DNA from: a virus
Direction: 5' to 3' (one strand)
IMG/VR virus record: IMGVR_UViG_3300037487_001184
Span: 1 to 64,000 of that record
DNA length: 64,000 nucleotides
Below the pieces are notes generated by a model. It worked only from the letters and a program-made list of their open reading frames with translations, had not been told where the DNA came from and searched no databases. A program made the position numbers and the translations under genes. The first letter of the stretch is position 1. Each line of letters starts with the position of its first letter. Positions 16,453-24,332 of this stretch are shown in pieces.

Positions 16453-16773
16453 ATGATAGATATTAACATTAGAGGGCAAATAGAGGATGAGTCGAGAGAG
16501 ATACTAAGAACAATGGTAAATTGCCGGATGTGCATTTATGTGGTAAGGATGGAAGAGAGCGATGGGGAAGAGGAATATCTTATATGTAGTTTCACAGGAC
16601 CAGCAAACACGGTACAACTTCCTTCTGGGTACCGTTGTATAAATGGTAAATGGTTGTGTAGGCAATGGGATGGTGAAGCATTTTCACCTGTAGGCTTGTT
16701 ATCCTTCGAGTCGATATTGAATCATCGGATAGCAAACACTGAAACGCTCGAAATTTTCGAGCCATATTTTTAG
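16453..16773 (+). CDS. Hypothetical protein
   Basis: A 106-residue beta-rich protein, site AAGGAGAAAAT. A cysteine cluster (CRMC) near residue 24 and two later cysteines might bind metal. Function unknown. Confidence 0.68.
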   Translation: MIDINIRGQIEDESREILRTMVNCRMCIYVVRMEESDGEEEYLICSFTGPANTVQLPSGYRCINGKWLCRQWDGEAFSPVGLLSFESILNHRIANTETLEIFEPYF

Positions 16774-16782
16774 GAGGATTTG

Positions 16783-16932
16783 GTGGAAGACGAAGTAAAG
16801 ATGGAAGAGATAGATGTGAAGGTACCTGCAGCCCGATTAATTAAGACCCCTGTACTCTCAGTAGAAAGGGCAGAGGAGATCAGGAAGATGCTAGCTATCT
16901 GGGAAAACAGGAAAATAGATAGAAATGACTGA
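16783..16932 (+). CDS. Small protein ending at a mobile-element junction
   Basis: A 49-residue GTG-start protein (site AGGAGG) ending IWENRKIDRND. The 3' end, including the stop, lies at the left junction of the AP2/HNH gene that follows. The same junction sequence recurs after that gene, where it would encode the similar ending ENRKKDTP. The present ending therefore seems to have been rebuilt by the insertion. Confidence 0.6.
   Translation: MEDEVKMEEIDVKVPAARLIKTPVLSVERAEEIRKMLAIWENRKIDRND
16901..16920 (+). repeat. Left flanking repeat of the AP2/HNH insertion
   Basis: GGGAAAACAGGAAAATAGAT matches 17553-17572 at 18 of 20 positions, and similarity continues weakly for about ten more bases. 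The two copies flank the AP2/HNH gene at 16925-17551 exactly. Confidence 0.7.
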
Positions 16933-17551
16933 TTTAACCGGACAAAAGTTTGGTAGGTTAGAAGTGCAGGGGTTTGCAGGTAGTGTTAATAAAAAACTCA
17001 CATGGAATTGTATCTGTGTTTGCGGTAACACTAAGATAGTTCTCGGCTGTAGTTTAAGGAATGGTCATACTCAGTCCTGTGGCTGCTTAGCTAAAGAGGG
17101 AAACCATACAACACATGGACATAAGAGGAATAAGATACCAAGTAAAGAGTATAGAGCTTGGATTCAGATGAAAAATAGATGTTTTAATATAAATTATCCA
17201 GGATATAAAAACTACGGCGGGCGCGGTATTATAGTGTGTCCTAAATGGATTGAATCCTTTGAGAGTTTTTATAGGGACATGGGTGATTGTCCCAATGGCA
17301 TGTCATTGGATAGGAAAGACAACGATGGTAACTACGAGCCAGAAAATTGTAGATGGGCGACACAAAGACAACAACAAAATAACAAAAGAAATAATGATAA
17401 AATTTCATATAAGGGTGAAACAAAAACGCAAGCACAATGGGCTAGGAGCTTAGGCATGAATGCATCTACTCTACGAAAAAGGCTGCATGGATTGGGTTGG
17501 TCTGAGGAAAGGGCGCTCACCTATCCGGTGAGAAGGAGGATTTCATTATAA
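16925..17551 (+). CDS. AP2/HNH-like putative homing endonuclease, copy 1
   Basis: A 208-residue protein of the family that recurs eight times in this window. The layout is: LTGQKFGRLEV near the start, a cysteine-bearing AP2-like domain (CVCGN, then SCGC near residue 56), EYRAWIQMKNRC, YKNYGGRGIIVC, a D-R-K-D-N/N-C-R-W segment that resembles the catalytic half of an HNH motif (DRKDNDGN, ENCRWA), and a C-terminal helix-turn-helix-like part ending GWSEERAL. Family members are thought to be selfish endonucleases that insert in phage genomes; activity here is inferred. The flanking direct repeats support recent insertion. Confidence 0.82.
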   Translation: MTDLTGQKFGRLEVQGFAGSVNKKLTWNCICVCGNTKIVLGCSLRNGHTQSCGCLAKEGNHTTHGHKRNKIPSKEYRAWIQMKNRCFNINYPGYKNYGGRGIIVCPKWIESFESFYRDMGDCPNGMSLDRKDNDGNYEPENCRWATQRQQQNNKRNNDKISYKGETKTQAQWARSLGMNASTLRKRLHGLGWSEERALTYPVRRRISL

Positions 17552-17552
17552 C

Positions 17553-17572
17553 GGGAGAACAGGAAAAAAGAT
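17553..17572 (+). repeat. Right flanking repeat of the AP2/HNH insertion
   Basis: GGGAGAACAGGAAAAAAGAT, partner of 16901-16920. It begins two bases after the stop of the AP2/HNH gene. Confidence 0.7.
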
Positions 17573-17577
17573 ACACC

Positions 17578-17712
17578 ATGACCGCTCCGGAAACCGGGAG
17601 AGTTATAATGGAGCATGTCACTCTCGCAGAGGTAGATTACTACAAGAAGTGGTACGGTACTTTAACGGAAGTCAATGTCGAAGAAGAGCTTGACGAAAAC
17701 GAAAAAGTGTGA
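17578..17712 (+). CDS. Small acidic protein
   Basis: A 44-residue protein beginning right after the insertion repeat. Its acidic end (EEELDENEKV) overlaps a promoter. It may be the natural downstream neighbour of the small gene at 16783, now separated by the AP2/HNH gene. Function unknown. Confidence 0.5.
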   Translation: MTAPETGRVIMEHVTLAEVDYYKKWYGTLTEVNVEEELDENEKV

Positions 17713-17718
17713 TATAAT
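17690..17718 (+). promoter_or_regulatory. Sigma70-type promoter
   Basis: TTGACG (17690-17695), 17 bases, TATAAT (17713-17718). It lies 50 bases before AP2/HNH copy 2 and should drive it and the dUTPase-like gene. Confidence 0.75.
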
Positions 17719-17767
17719 GATTAAGTAATGGAATTTTAAACACAAGGGGAGGCACTCATACTTCAAG

Positions 17768-18397
17768 ATGGGTAAACCTATTGATTTAACAGGACAGAAG
17801 TTTAACAGATTAACCGTGCAAGAACTTGCTGGTAAAAATAAACATCATCAGATTATGTGGAACTGTCTTTGTGATTGTGGGAGTATAAAAAAAGTCTGTG
17901 CTGGTGATTTAAAAAGTGGGAACACACAATCCTGTGGTTGTTATGGTAAGGAACAAGTGAGGAAGAGATTCACTACACACGGTCAGACTAAATCTAGGGT
18001 AAGAACAAGGGCTTTTAAGTGCTGGGGTGATATGCTACAAAGATGTAACAATTCTAATAATAAAAACTATAAGAATTATGGTGGTAGAGGTATTAAAGTT
18101 TGCCTTAGATGGTTGGAATCATTCGAAAACTTTTATGAAGATATGGGCGATGTTCCCGACGGAATGACACTGGATAGAAAAGATAACGACGGAGATTATT
18201 GCAAGGAAAATTGTCATTGGAGTACACATGGGGAGCAGTGCCTTAACACAAGACGTAATCGTTGGATAGAGTTTCAGGGTGAAAGGAAGACTATCACACA
18301 ATGGGAAAGGCATTTGGGAATGGGCAACGGAACACTTGCACATAGATTAAACAAATGGTCTGTTGAGGATGCTTTAACAAGACCGATAATAAGATAA
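17768..18397 (+). CDS. AP2/HNH-like putative homing endonuclease, copy 2
   Basis: A 209-residue relative of the gene at 16925, with CDCGS and SCGCY in the first domain, YKNYGGRGIKVC, DRKDNDGD and ENCHWS (His where Arg is usual). The purine-rich ribosome site is unusually far (about 15 bases) from the ATG. It has its own promoter, unlike the other copies. Confidence 0.82.
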   Translation: MGKPIDLTGQKFNRLTVQELAGKNKHHQIMWNCLCDCGSIKKVCAGDLKSGNTQSCGCYGKEQVRKRFTTHGQTKSRVRTRAFKCWGDMLQRCNNSNNKNYKNYGGRGIKVCLRWLESFENFYEDMGDVPDGMTLDRKDNDGDYCKENCHWSTHGEQCLNTRRNRWIEFQGERKTITQWERHLGMGNGTLAHRLNKWSVEDALTRPIIR

Positions 18398-18420
18398 TGT
18401 AAACATTACAGGAGGTTACT

Positions 18421-19011
18421 TTGTTTTTATGCGCCGAAAGTATAAGGAATTTAATAGATTCTATTGATTTAGTAGATGATATATCAGATGAGTCTGTTAA
18501 TTTTATAGAGGGCAGTGCAGTAGATTTATCTATAAATGAAATCTACCGGATAGATTCTGGGAAGGCAGCATTTATAGGAAGGGATAGAAGTTTACCCTCT
18601 GCGGCTAAGTGGGGCATCATAAATGATGTCTATGAACTACCGTGTAGTTTTGAGATTGTCAGAGGTTCCACAGGAGAGGATGTACCCTACTACACTATAA
18701 GAACTACTCTATTCATAATCCAATCTCGTGAGTCAGTGAAATTACCTCCGTATCTTGGTGGTATTATATACCCACGTACTTCATTCTTCAATGCAGGTGT
18801 TGATGTCTTATGCTCTAGAATCTCTCCTGGTTTTGAAGGCAAACTCAGAACAGGGTTAGTAGTCTATCACAGTCAGGGTATAAAACTAGAGAAGTATGCT
18901 AGGTTTGCATCTGTAATGTTCCACAAGTTTACAGCCGGAAGCACAGATACTTACAAAGGCATCTGGGGTGGAGATAAAGTGACAACTGATGGGGTCGAGC
19001 GAGGTTTCTGA
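18421..19011 (+). CDS. dUTPase/dCTP-deaminase-fold protein
   Basis: A 196-residue protein of the trimeric dUTPase-like fold. Seen are GSAVDLSINEIYRI, IYPRTSFFNAGVDV (counterpart of the GRSSLARLG block), ISPGFEGKL and the terminal YKGIWGG, typical of dCTP deaminases (YQGQWG). The glutamate that activates water in dCTP deaminases (LEFYN) is replaced (LVVYHS), so dUTP hydrolysis or nucleotide binding is likelier than deamination. It would keep uracil out of phage DNA, in line with the uracil-DNA glycosylase domain of the polymerase. TTG at 18421 is the start: AGGAGG is five bases upstream and no in-frame ATG is close. Confidence 0.78.
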   Translation: MFLCAESIRNLIDSIDLVDDISDESVNFIEGSAVDLSINEIYRIDSGKAAFIGRDRSLPSAAKWGIINDVYELPCSFEIVRGSTGEDVPYYTIRTTLFIIQSRESVKLPPYLGGIIYPRTSFFNAGVDVLCSRISPGFEGKLRTGLVVYHSQGIKLEKYARFASVMFHKFTAGSTDTYKGIWGGDKVTTDGVERGF

Positions 19012-19283
19012 TGCCTATGTGTGAGCAGTGTGGAAACGAGTGCGAGGATATGAAGGCGGGGCAACGGTTCTGTACCACAAGATGTAGTGGAAGGTGGTGG
19101 TTACAAAACCAAAGAAGAAAACATGGGGTAACAGAGATAATGCAGAAGGTGTGCCCTAATTGCAGGGAGACCTTCTCAACATGGAGAGTGAGTAAAATAT
19201 ATTGTAGTGAATGGTGCTGCCACAACTATCAATCGAAGAAGCAAGCTGAAAGGAAACGAAATGCCAGAATTAAAAGTAAGTGA
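19011..19283 (+). CDS. Double zinc-finger protein
   Basis: A 90-residue protein with two similar modules: CEQCGNECEDMKAGQRFC-TTRC and CPNCRETF...YCSEWC, each a four-cysteine site followed by a basic helix. The same module occurs in the - strand protein at 43789-44247. Probably a nucleic-acid-binding protein. Confidence 0.72.
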   Translation: MPMCEQCGNECEDMKAGQRFCTTRCSGRWWLQNQRRKHGVTEIMQKVCPNCRETFSTWRVSKIYCSEWCCHNYQSKKQAERKRNARIKSK

Positions 19284-19461
19284 CGATAAAAGAAGCCTAC
19301 TCAATACCATAGCATCGTTGGTTCTTAAACTTAAAGCTACTAGGAACGAAGAGTTTGTTGGTAATGCAATTGAGACAGTCATCCCATTCAGGGATGCTAA
19401 CGTTGAGGTGTTTTTTGATGATTTTACCGATACATATATGATTACAGTAGAAAGGATGTAA
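19261..19461 (+). CDS. Small hypothetical protein
   Basis: A 66-residue protein starting inside the end of the zinc-finger gene, site AAAGGAAAC, one base upstream of the RNA ligase gene. Mixed helix/strand. Function unknown. Confidence 0.65.
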   Translation: MPELKVSDDKRSLLNTIASLVLKLKATRNEEFVGNAIETVIPFRDANVEVFFDDFTDTYMITVERM

Positions 19462-19462
19462 A

Positions 19463-20473
19463 ATGGAGAGAAAATTAACCAGCATACAAGTTGTAACAGA
19501 GGTGAACCCGATACCAGGCGCTGACCGAATAGAGAAGGTGAGAGTACTTGGTTGGAATGTGGTCTGCCCCAAAGATAAATTTAAACCTGGAGATAAGATT
19601 GTTTACATTGAAGTTGACACTATTGTCCCAGATATCCCAGTGTTTGAGTTCCTTAGAAAGTATAAATTTCGTGTTAGAACCATAAATATGAGGCACACTA
19701 TATCCCAAGGGTTGATTATGGGATTAGAAGAAATGGGGCTAGATGATAGTGTTAACGTAGGCGATGACTTAACTGAGGCGCTGGGCTTCAATAAGTATGT
19801 TGAACCAATACCCCTTCAGTTAGATGGGGAAGTGATTGGACGTAGACCTTGGTATGTGCCAAAGACTGATGAATTCAGGCTTCAAGCATACCCTGAGTTG
19901 CTAGAAGAGATGCTTGAGAAACGAGCCTATGTGTCTACAAAGATTGACGGAACTAGTAGTTCTATTTACTATAACCCCACCATAGATGAACCGTTCGGTG
20001 TATGTAGCCGGAACCTGAACATAAAGCGAGCTGAAGGCAATGGACATTGGAAGGTAGCCCTTAAGTACAACCTAGAAGAAAAGATGGCTCGCATGACTGA
20101 TGGGGGCATTGTGATTCAAGGAGAGCTAGCTGGTCCAGGTATTCAGAGTAATAAGATGGAGCTGAAAGAGATTGACATATACGTCTTTAACATAATTAGT
20201 ATAGTTAGTGGAGAGTATCTCTCGGTTCATGCTATGCAGGAACTTTGCACAGAGCTGGGATTGAAGACAGTAGACATCATAGGGTATGGTGGCTACGATG
20301 AGATGACAATAGACCAGTGGCTAGAGTATGCTGAGGGTGTCTACACCGGCACTAACAACCAACGAGAAGGGATTGTAGTAAGAACATGCGAACCAATTAA
20401 GACTGATACACTTGATGGGCACTGGCTGGGCTTCAAAGTCATAAACAACAAATATCTATTGAAGGAGAAATAA
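19463..20473 (+). CDS. RNA ligase, DraRnl (Rnl5)-like
   Basis: A 336-residue ATP-dependent RNA ligase that would seal nicks with 3'-OH and 5'-phosphate ends. The N-terminal 120 residues form an OB-fold-like domain (PGADRIEKVRVLGW, GDKIVYIEVDTIVP) as in Deinococcus radiodurans RNA ligase. The nucleotidyltransferase core has motif I KIDGTS (K160 takes the AMP), motif III GELAGPG, motif IV EGIVVR and motif V FKVIN. Deinococcus also has the best-known bacterial Ro protein, so the pairing with the Ro60 gene of this window is notable. Likely substrates are damaged tRNA or other structured RNA. Confidence 0.88.
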   Translation: MERKLTSIQVVTEVNPIPGADRIEKVRVLGWNVVCPKDKFKPGDKIVYIEVDTIVPDIPVFEFLRKYKFRVRTINMRHTISQGLIMGLEEMGLDDSVNVGDDLTEALGFNKYVEPIPLQLDGEVIGRRPWYVPKTDEFRLQAYPELLEEMLEKRAYVSTKIDGTSSSIYYNPTIDEPFGVCSRNLNIKRAEGNGHWKVALKYNLEEKMARMTDGGIVIQGELAGPGIQSNKMELKEIDIYVFNIISIVSGEYLSVHAMQELCTELGLKTVDIIGYGGYDEMTIDQWLEYAEGVYTGTNNQREGIVVRTCEPIKTDTLDGHWLGFKVINNKYLLKEK

Positions 20474-20474
20474 G

Positions 20475-20600
20475 ATGGAAGATGGATGGCTTATTCTAAC
20501 CTTCGTAGGCGGGTTGCTTCTTGGTATGCTGCTCGGAGGTATCTGTGTTGTATCTCTTTACTTGGACATGGTAGAAGAACATCTAATAAAAAGATGTTGA
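20475..20600 (+). CDS. Small single-pass membrane protein
   Basis: A 41-residue protein that is almost entirely one Gly/Leu-rich transmembrane helix with a short charged end. It lies between the RNA ligase and the tRNA. Function unknown. Confidence 0.55.
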   Translation: MEDGWLILTFVGGLLLGMLLGGICVVSLYLDMVEEHLIKRC

Positions 20601-20612
20601 GAGAATAACTAT

Positions 20613-20689
20613 GGTGGGTATAGCTTAAGTGGTAAAGCCCTTGACCGTGGCTCAAGCGACTGTGGGTTCGAATCCCACTACCCATCCCA
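20613..20689 (+). tRNA. tRNA-His (GUG), C33 variant
   Basis: Acceptor GTGGGTA (20614-20620) pairs with TACCCAT (20679-20685). The extra 5' G at 20613 faces discriminator C at 20686, the G-1:C73 pair that identifies tRNA-His. The anticodon stem CUUGA/UCAAG holds the loop CCGUGGC, giving GUG. T loop TTCGAAT; CCA is encoded. Position 33 is C instead of U, as in two other tRNAs of the window. Confidence 0.9.
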
Positions 20690-20701
20690 TAAGGAGAAAA
20701 T

Positions 20702-21205
20702 GTGGACCATATTATAGAAATTAAAAGAGAGTGCCCTAGCTGTAGAGGTACTGGATTATTCAAAGGTATGGCAGAAAGAGAAGGCTTCGCAGTAGTGTGT
20801 CATAATTGTCATGGTAAAGGCTGGAATGTGTTCAAGCTTCAGTACAATGATCCACCGGTAAAAAGACTACCGCTGTTCGATGTGGATACGGTATTGGAGT
20901 TCAATCCAGGAATAGTATGTGGCTCCCATCCTACTCTACAACTACCCTCTTTCGGGGGTATGCCTTACGCAGACTGGGTTGCTAATAAACCATTCCCGCC
21001 CGGTAGTGAGATGCGGAACTATACCTGCCCGGCATGGTGGTATCAAGGGGCAGATTATAAGAAGAAGCCGACATGGGATGAGTGTGGCATGATGTTGGGT
21101 GACTCATTTAGTAATTGTAAATGTTTTCCGACTAAAGACTTATGCTGGAATAGGTGGACTCGCGAGAATGAATGTGATATGGGCGATAAAACAACTAAGG
21201 GATAA
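20702..21205 (+). CDS. DnaJ-type zinc-finger protein
   Basis: A 167-residue protein. CPSCRGTG at residues 11-18 and CHNCHGKG near residues 33-40 are two halves of a DnaJ-like CxxCxGxG zinc site. The rest, with several further cysteines, is unrecognised and there is no J domain. GTG at 20702 is used because the ATG two bases earlier leads to an immediate stop. A zinc-binding chaperone-like or RNA-binding role is possible. Confidence 0.7.
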   Translation: MDHIIEIKRECPSCRGTGLFKGMAEREGFAVVCHNCHGKGWNVFKLQYNDPPVKRLPLFDVDTVLEFNPGIVCGSHPTLQLPSFGGMPYADWVANKPFPPGSEMRNYTCPAWWYQGADYKKKPTWDECGMMLGDSFSNCKCFPTKDLCWNRWTRENECDMGDKTTKG

Positions 21206-21335
21206 TAAAAAATCAGAGTGCCCCATTACATGTCCTGGAGTTACTACGTATATAGTAGCTCTATTAAAGATATTTGCGATGCTGGATGACAGTAATTATA
21301 AAGTATTAATGTCAGAAGAATGGGAAGGAAAATGA
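21168..21335 (+). CDS. Small hypothetical protein (uncertain start)
   Basis: A 55-residue frame that begins within the DnaJ-type gene and overlaps the next start by four bases. The ribosome site is weak. Two cysteines (CPITC). Kept because without it a 130-base gap would separate otherwise coupled genes. Confidence 0.4.
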   Translation: MNVIWAIKQLRDNKKSECPITCPGVTTYIVALLKIFAMLDDSNYKVLMSEEWEGK

Positions 21336-21505
21336 AAGATGTACTTGAGTTGGCGCTGGCTACTATTTTTATAACAATCTGGGCAGTGCTGATTATCATA
21401 CTAATGGGGATAGCACTGTTCGTCAGATGGGCGTTGCCGGTGATATTAATAATACTCGTTCTCCACTGGATTTTTCCACACTGGGTCATATGGGGAGGGC
21501 TATGA
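21332..21505 (+). CDS. Two-helix small membrane protein
   Basis: A 57-residue, very hydrophobic protein with two probable transmembrane helices (residues 5-28 and 33-54). Holin-like in size, but it is far from the lysis genes. Function unknown. Confidence 0.6.
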   Translation: MKDVLELALATIFITIWAVLIIILMGIALFVRWALPVILIILVLHWIFPHWVIWGGL

Positions 21506-21732
21506 TGAAAGACGAGATGAAGCTGCTTAACAACAGAATTGATACAATCTTAGATATGCTCCAGCGTGTGTTAACAAGGCAAGTAGCAATGCAAGAAAGT
21601 CTAATTGCATTAAATGAGAAACTAGACGAGGAGTTCTTCTGGGATGCAGACGATGATTATTATGGTGAGGAGGATGGTTACTGCAGAAGAAATGATACAA
21701 TTTTAAGAGTCCACCGTAAGGAAGGTAACTAA
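21502..21732 (+). CDS. Small coiled-coil protein with acidic tail
   Basis: A 76-residue protein. Residues 1-45 form a heptad-patterned helix (LLNNRIDTILDMLQRVL), followed by an Asp/Tyr-rich stretch. Site GGGGAGGGC. Function unknown. Confidence 0.65.
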   Translation: MMKDEMKLLNNRIDTILDMLQRVLTRQVAMQESLIALNEKLDEEFFWDADDDYYGEEDGYCRRNDTILRVHRKEGN

Positions 21733-22112
21733 TGTTGGAGCTGCTGGCGGAAATGAAGTCGAGGGTACCCAAATTCTTTGTCTTCACTAAAAATGAGAAG
21801 ATGATGCTGGCTACATATGCCAACACTGAGAAGAGAATTGTTATTTATAATCCAGAAGCATCACCACAGTCTACAATAGAGTTAGGGTATAGGGTTACAA
21901 TAGATTGCATTGAAGACAGCGTTAATATAAACGAGTTTTGTGGACAGTTGTTAGGTAAACATCTGGATGAAATCGAAGCAGGAAATTATGTTTACTTGGT
22001 GGATGTTACTGGAGAGGGCTACTATAATATCGGTATGAGAACTTTCGATATCATGTTGGATGTAACTTTCCACGATACAACTAAAGATGAACATATAATA
22101 TGGAGGAAATGA
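21732..22112 (+). CDS. Hypothetical protein
   Basis: A 126-residue alpha/beta protein without cysteine clusters. The stop overlaps the next start. No family recognised. Confidence 0.68.
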   Translation: MLELLAEMKSRVPKFFVFTKNEKMMLATYANTEKRIVIYNPEASPQSTIELGYRVTIDCIEDSVNINEFCGQLLGKHLDEIEAGNYVYLVDVTGEGYYNIGMRTFDIMLDVTFHDTTKDEHIIWRK

Positions 22113-22318
22113 TGGATAACTACAATGAGCTGTACGATAACATGGCTAATGCGCGCACGATACTAGCCACAGTGATGAAGCTGAGTGAGAAGATGGGCGA
22201 GGGTGTCAGAGAGTTACGGGATAAAGTTATGGAAGCCGATGAGGATATAGCTGATGCGATGCATGAAGCAATAAGAATAGAAGTTGAGAGAGTATGGGAG
22301 AAAAAAAATGTTTTGTAA
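22112..22318 (+). CDS. Small helical protein
   Basis: A 68-residue helical acidic protein. The second of two adjacent ATGs (22112) is chosen because GGAGG is five bases before it and too close to the first. Confidence 0.65.
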   Translation: MDNYNELYDNMANARTILATVMKLSEKMGEGVRELRDKVMEADEDIADAMHEAIRIEVERVWEKKNVL

Positions 22319-22493
22319 AACTTGTAGGTTTGGTGTTTATTCTGAGGTAAGTGGTTTGTACCGATGCCATTGGGACAACATGGCAAGGCTCAATGCCGCA
22401 GATTTTTGGTGCACAGATGGAGAGTGGCGTAAAGAAGATAGCTGGGTGACCTGGTGGGATGTTGAGGATGGTGTGGAAGAAAATGACGTGTAG
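22308..22493 (+). CDS. Small zinc-binding protein (CRFG type)
   Basis: A 61-residue protein: CKTCRFG at residues 3-9, CHWD near residue 20 and WCTDGEW near residue 34, which together give a four-ligand zinc site. A paralogue with the same order lies at 31474-31722, and 28976-29269 begins similarly. Confidence 0.7.
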   Translation: MFCKTCRFGVYSEVSGLYRCHWDNMARLNAADFWCTDGEWRKEDSWVTWWDVEDGVEENDV

Positions 22494-22713
22494 ATCGTAT
22501 ATTCTAAAAGATGCAGAAGTGACCAATATCTGTGCCAACTACTTGAGGATACATTCTGCTTTAGTGGATTTAGAAATAATCTTTGGTGGAATAAATGTGG
22601 ATGAGACATCGGTTAGCAATATTGTCGTTCAGTTTAAACGAATAGGTTCTGGGCTTGAGGAACTAAAACCGCTAGTAGAACAACTACTAGTTTTACAACA
22701 GGGGGTAGAATGA
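22483..22713 (+). CDS. Small helical protein
   Basis: A 76-residue protein starting at ATG 22483 inside the preceding gene. Leu/Val-rich helices. Function unknown. Confidence 0.62.
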   Translation: MTCRSYILKDAEVTNICANYLRIHSALVDLEIIFGGINVDETSVSNIVVQFKRIGSGLEELKPLVEQLLVLQQGVE

Positions 22714-22976
22714 AGCTTTGTAGTGAAGAGGCACAACAGATACTTAAGAAGGGCGGGCGCTTGAGAAAGTCTTATTGGCGTAAGGATGATTGGATGATAT
22801 TGCACGGAGTGTGGTTCTTTAGGACTACAAACATATTCACGTCGAAGTATTCAGAGAGACTGATATTAAACGGTATCAAATATATGCTTTACTCAATCAG
22901 TTCTGATAGTATATATGAAAGTGATTTCATTGAGGTTGAGGTAAAAAACAATGCCGGATTTGGTCTGGAGTTCTAA
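22710..22976 (+). CDS. Hypothetical protein, possibly Tad2/DUF2829-like
   Basis: An 88-residue protein. The opening SEEAQQILKKGGRLRKSYWRKDDWMI and the end ISSDSIYESDFIEVE have the pattern of the small DUF2829 proteins (helix, GKRVRRxxW, strand, DLLADDWEV). Members of that family include the Tad2 anti-Thoeris proteins. The resemblance is weak and the call tentative. Confidence 0.5.
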   Translation: MKLCSEEAQQILKKGGRLRKSYWRKDDWMILHGVWFFRTTNIFTSKYSERLILNGIKYMLYSISSDSIYESDFIEVEVKNNAGFGLEF

Positions 22977-23134
22977 TGAACACAATCCTGTTAATAATCA
23001 TGACCGTGTTTAATATCTCTAGCATCATAGTTCGCTTGGTTGCCGGTGATCCATTGTCCAATCTAATTTTTTGGGCTGCATTATTTTTATGGGGATTGTG
23101 TGCAGGACTGTGGCTCCAAACGAACTTATTTTAG
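22976..23134 (+). CDS. Small membrane protein
   Basis: A 52-residue protein with two hydrophobic stretches (residues 4-20 and 29-47). Start overlaps the previous stop (TAATG). Ends just before a structured RNA candidate. Confidence 0.55.
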   Translation: MNTILLIIMTVFNISSIIVRLVAGDPLSNLIFWAALFLWGLCAGLWLQTNLF

Positions 23135-23138
23135 CTTT

Positions 23139-23286
23139 GCTGGTGGTCTCACGTACCCACAAAAGAGATAGAGGGTAAGAGGTAACATTATTAGTTGCCC
23201 TAGAGATGGTGGGCCAAAAAGTCTCTCAAAACTGTCGTAAGTACTAGTGATGACGTAAGGGCATCCGGTATGATGGTGCCACCAGC
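23139..23286 (+). ncRNA. Candidate structured RNA upstream of 23300
   Basis: GCTGGTGG (23139-23146) pairs perfectly with CCACCAGC (23279-23286), closing a 148-base domain. Inside, CCCAC (23156-23160) can pair with GTGGG, GGTAAC with GTTGCC around the loop ATTATTA, GTCGT with ATGAC, and CATC with GATG. It lies between two genes, 14 bases before a start codon. It could be a cis-regulatory leader or a free RNA. I match it to no known class. Confidence 0.5.
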
Positions 23287-23299
23287 TTCCACAAAGGAT

Positions 23300-23521
23300 A
23301 TGAATATGCGTAAACGTTATAGCATCAAGAGTATATTAAAGGACCCTAACCTTCGAGAGCAGTTGCTCTGCAACGCTGTTCGTTTTATACAGGCAGTAGA
23401 GGGTAGGGATATTCCAGAGGATTTACTTGTAACGACTTATAGAAAGGAACGAAAGTGTCTAGTTGCAGAAAGCGAGATTATGAGGAATGCTCAAATTGCC
23501 TTCATAGTATCCCCGAGCTAA
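23300..23521 (+). CDS. Small hypothetical protein
   Basis: A 73-residue helical protein. ATG 23300 follows AAAGGAT at a short distance, right after the structured element. Function unknown. Confidence 0.62.
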   Translation: MNMRKRYSIKSILKDPNLREQLLCNAVRFIQAVEGRDIPEDLLVTTYRKERKCLVAESEIMRNAQIAFIVSPS

Positions 23522-23658
23522 CCCAAAAGTGCTTAATAAGATGTGCATTAGGACGTGGAGTATTAAGAACGACCGCCTCGTGGTGCGAAACCTGGAAAGC
23601 AAAAGACTCTTATACCATGTTGTTGGGGATAACGAAATGGTCTGTAAAAATGAGGTAA
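23455..23658 (+). CDS. Small Cys-rich protein, GTG start
   Basis: A 67-residue protein with seven cysteines (CRKRDYEECSNC, CLIRC, WCETW), partly like the CRFG/WC zinc proteins nearby. GTG follows AAAGGAACGAAA. Overlaps genes on both sides. Confidence 0.55.
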   Translation: MSSCRKRDYEECSNCLHSIPELTQKCLIRCALGRGVLRTTASWCETWKAKDSYTMLLGITKWSVKMR

Positions 23659-23804
23659 AGAAGGAAGAGCACCTTCCCTGCATTACTGAAAGCCAGCTTG
23701 ATTACAAGTATGACTTGGAACGTATTCTAAAACGCTATGCCAGTGCTTGGATAAAGCTCGTTAGATATGATGCCGAAAAGGAAACAAAAAGGGAGAAATC
23801 ATGA
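23637..23804 (+). CDS. Small charged protein
   Basis: A 55-residue Lys/Glu-rich protein starting at ATG 23637 (site TTGGGGA), overlapping the Cys-rich gene by 22 bases. An upstream GTG would give 91 residues but lacks a site. Function unknown. Confidence 0.55.
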   Translation: MVCKNEVKKEEHLPCITESQLDYKYDLERILKRYASAWIKLVRYDAEKETKREKS

Positions 23805-24088
23805 ACGTAAAGGCTGAAAAAGTTCCAATAGCTTGGGCACTAGAGCTTACGATGAGAGCACTAATCCCTGAGTTTAGACAACTTCGAGACTTATTAGACG
23901 AGAACAAGACTTTCATACCTGACCTCATCCCGTTGCTAGAGGAGTTAAACTTGGCATTGAGCGGGTGGTCTGCACCAATCACAGGAGGTTGCGGCTCCGA
24001 TTCTTCTAAACCCCTCATAGTATTTGATGAAACACTTAATAGAGTAGTTGAGATTGATAAAAACCAGCTTGGAGTTTACGGCAAGTGA
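23801..24088 (+). CDS. Hypothetical protein
   Basis: A 95-residue protein, first 55 residues helical with regular leucines, then a Gly/Ser-rich stretch. Coupled by ATGA to the preceding gene. Function unknown. Confidence 0.65.
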   Translation: MNVKAEKVPIAWALELTMRALIPEFRQLRDLLDENKTFIPDLIPLLEELNLALSGWSAPITGGCGSDSSKPLIVFDETLNRVVEIDKNQLGVYGK

Positions 24089-24098
24089 GGAGTTACTA

Positions 24099-24332
24099 AT
24101 GAAACACTTCCCTACTAATGCAGCTTCAGATACATCAACAGCCCCGATATGGACAAATGCAAATGAACAGGAACGCATCTTGGATAAATGGAAAAAGCTG
24201 TATAATGAGACTCAAGAACTCGTAGATGCGATGACCTGGGTTGGAACTGGTAGTCATCATAAACATCCGTTAGAGGTGATGCTCTACGATATACGCCGTC
24301 TAATAACTAGGCTGGAACATGGCTTAAAATGA
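24099..24332 (+). CDS. Small helical protein
   Basis: A 77-residue protein, site GAGGAG. Helical C-terminal half with His residues (GSHHKHP). Function unknown. Confidence 0.65.
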   Translation: MKHFPTNAASDTSTAPIWTNANEQERILDKWKKLYNETQELVDAMTWVGTGSHHKHPLEVMLYDIRRLITRLEHGLK

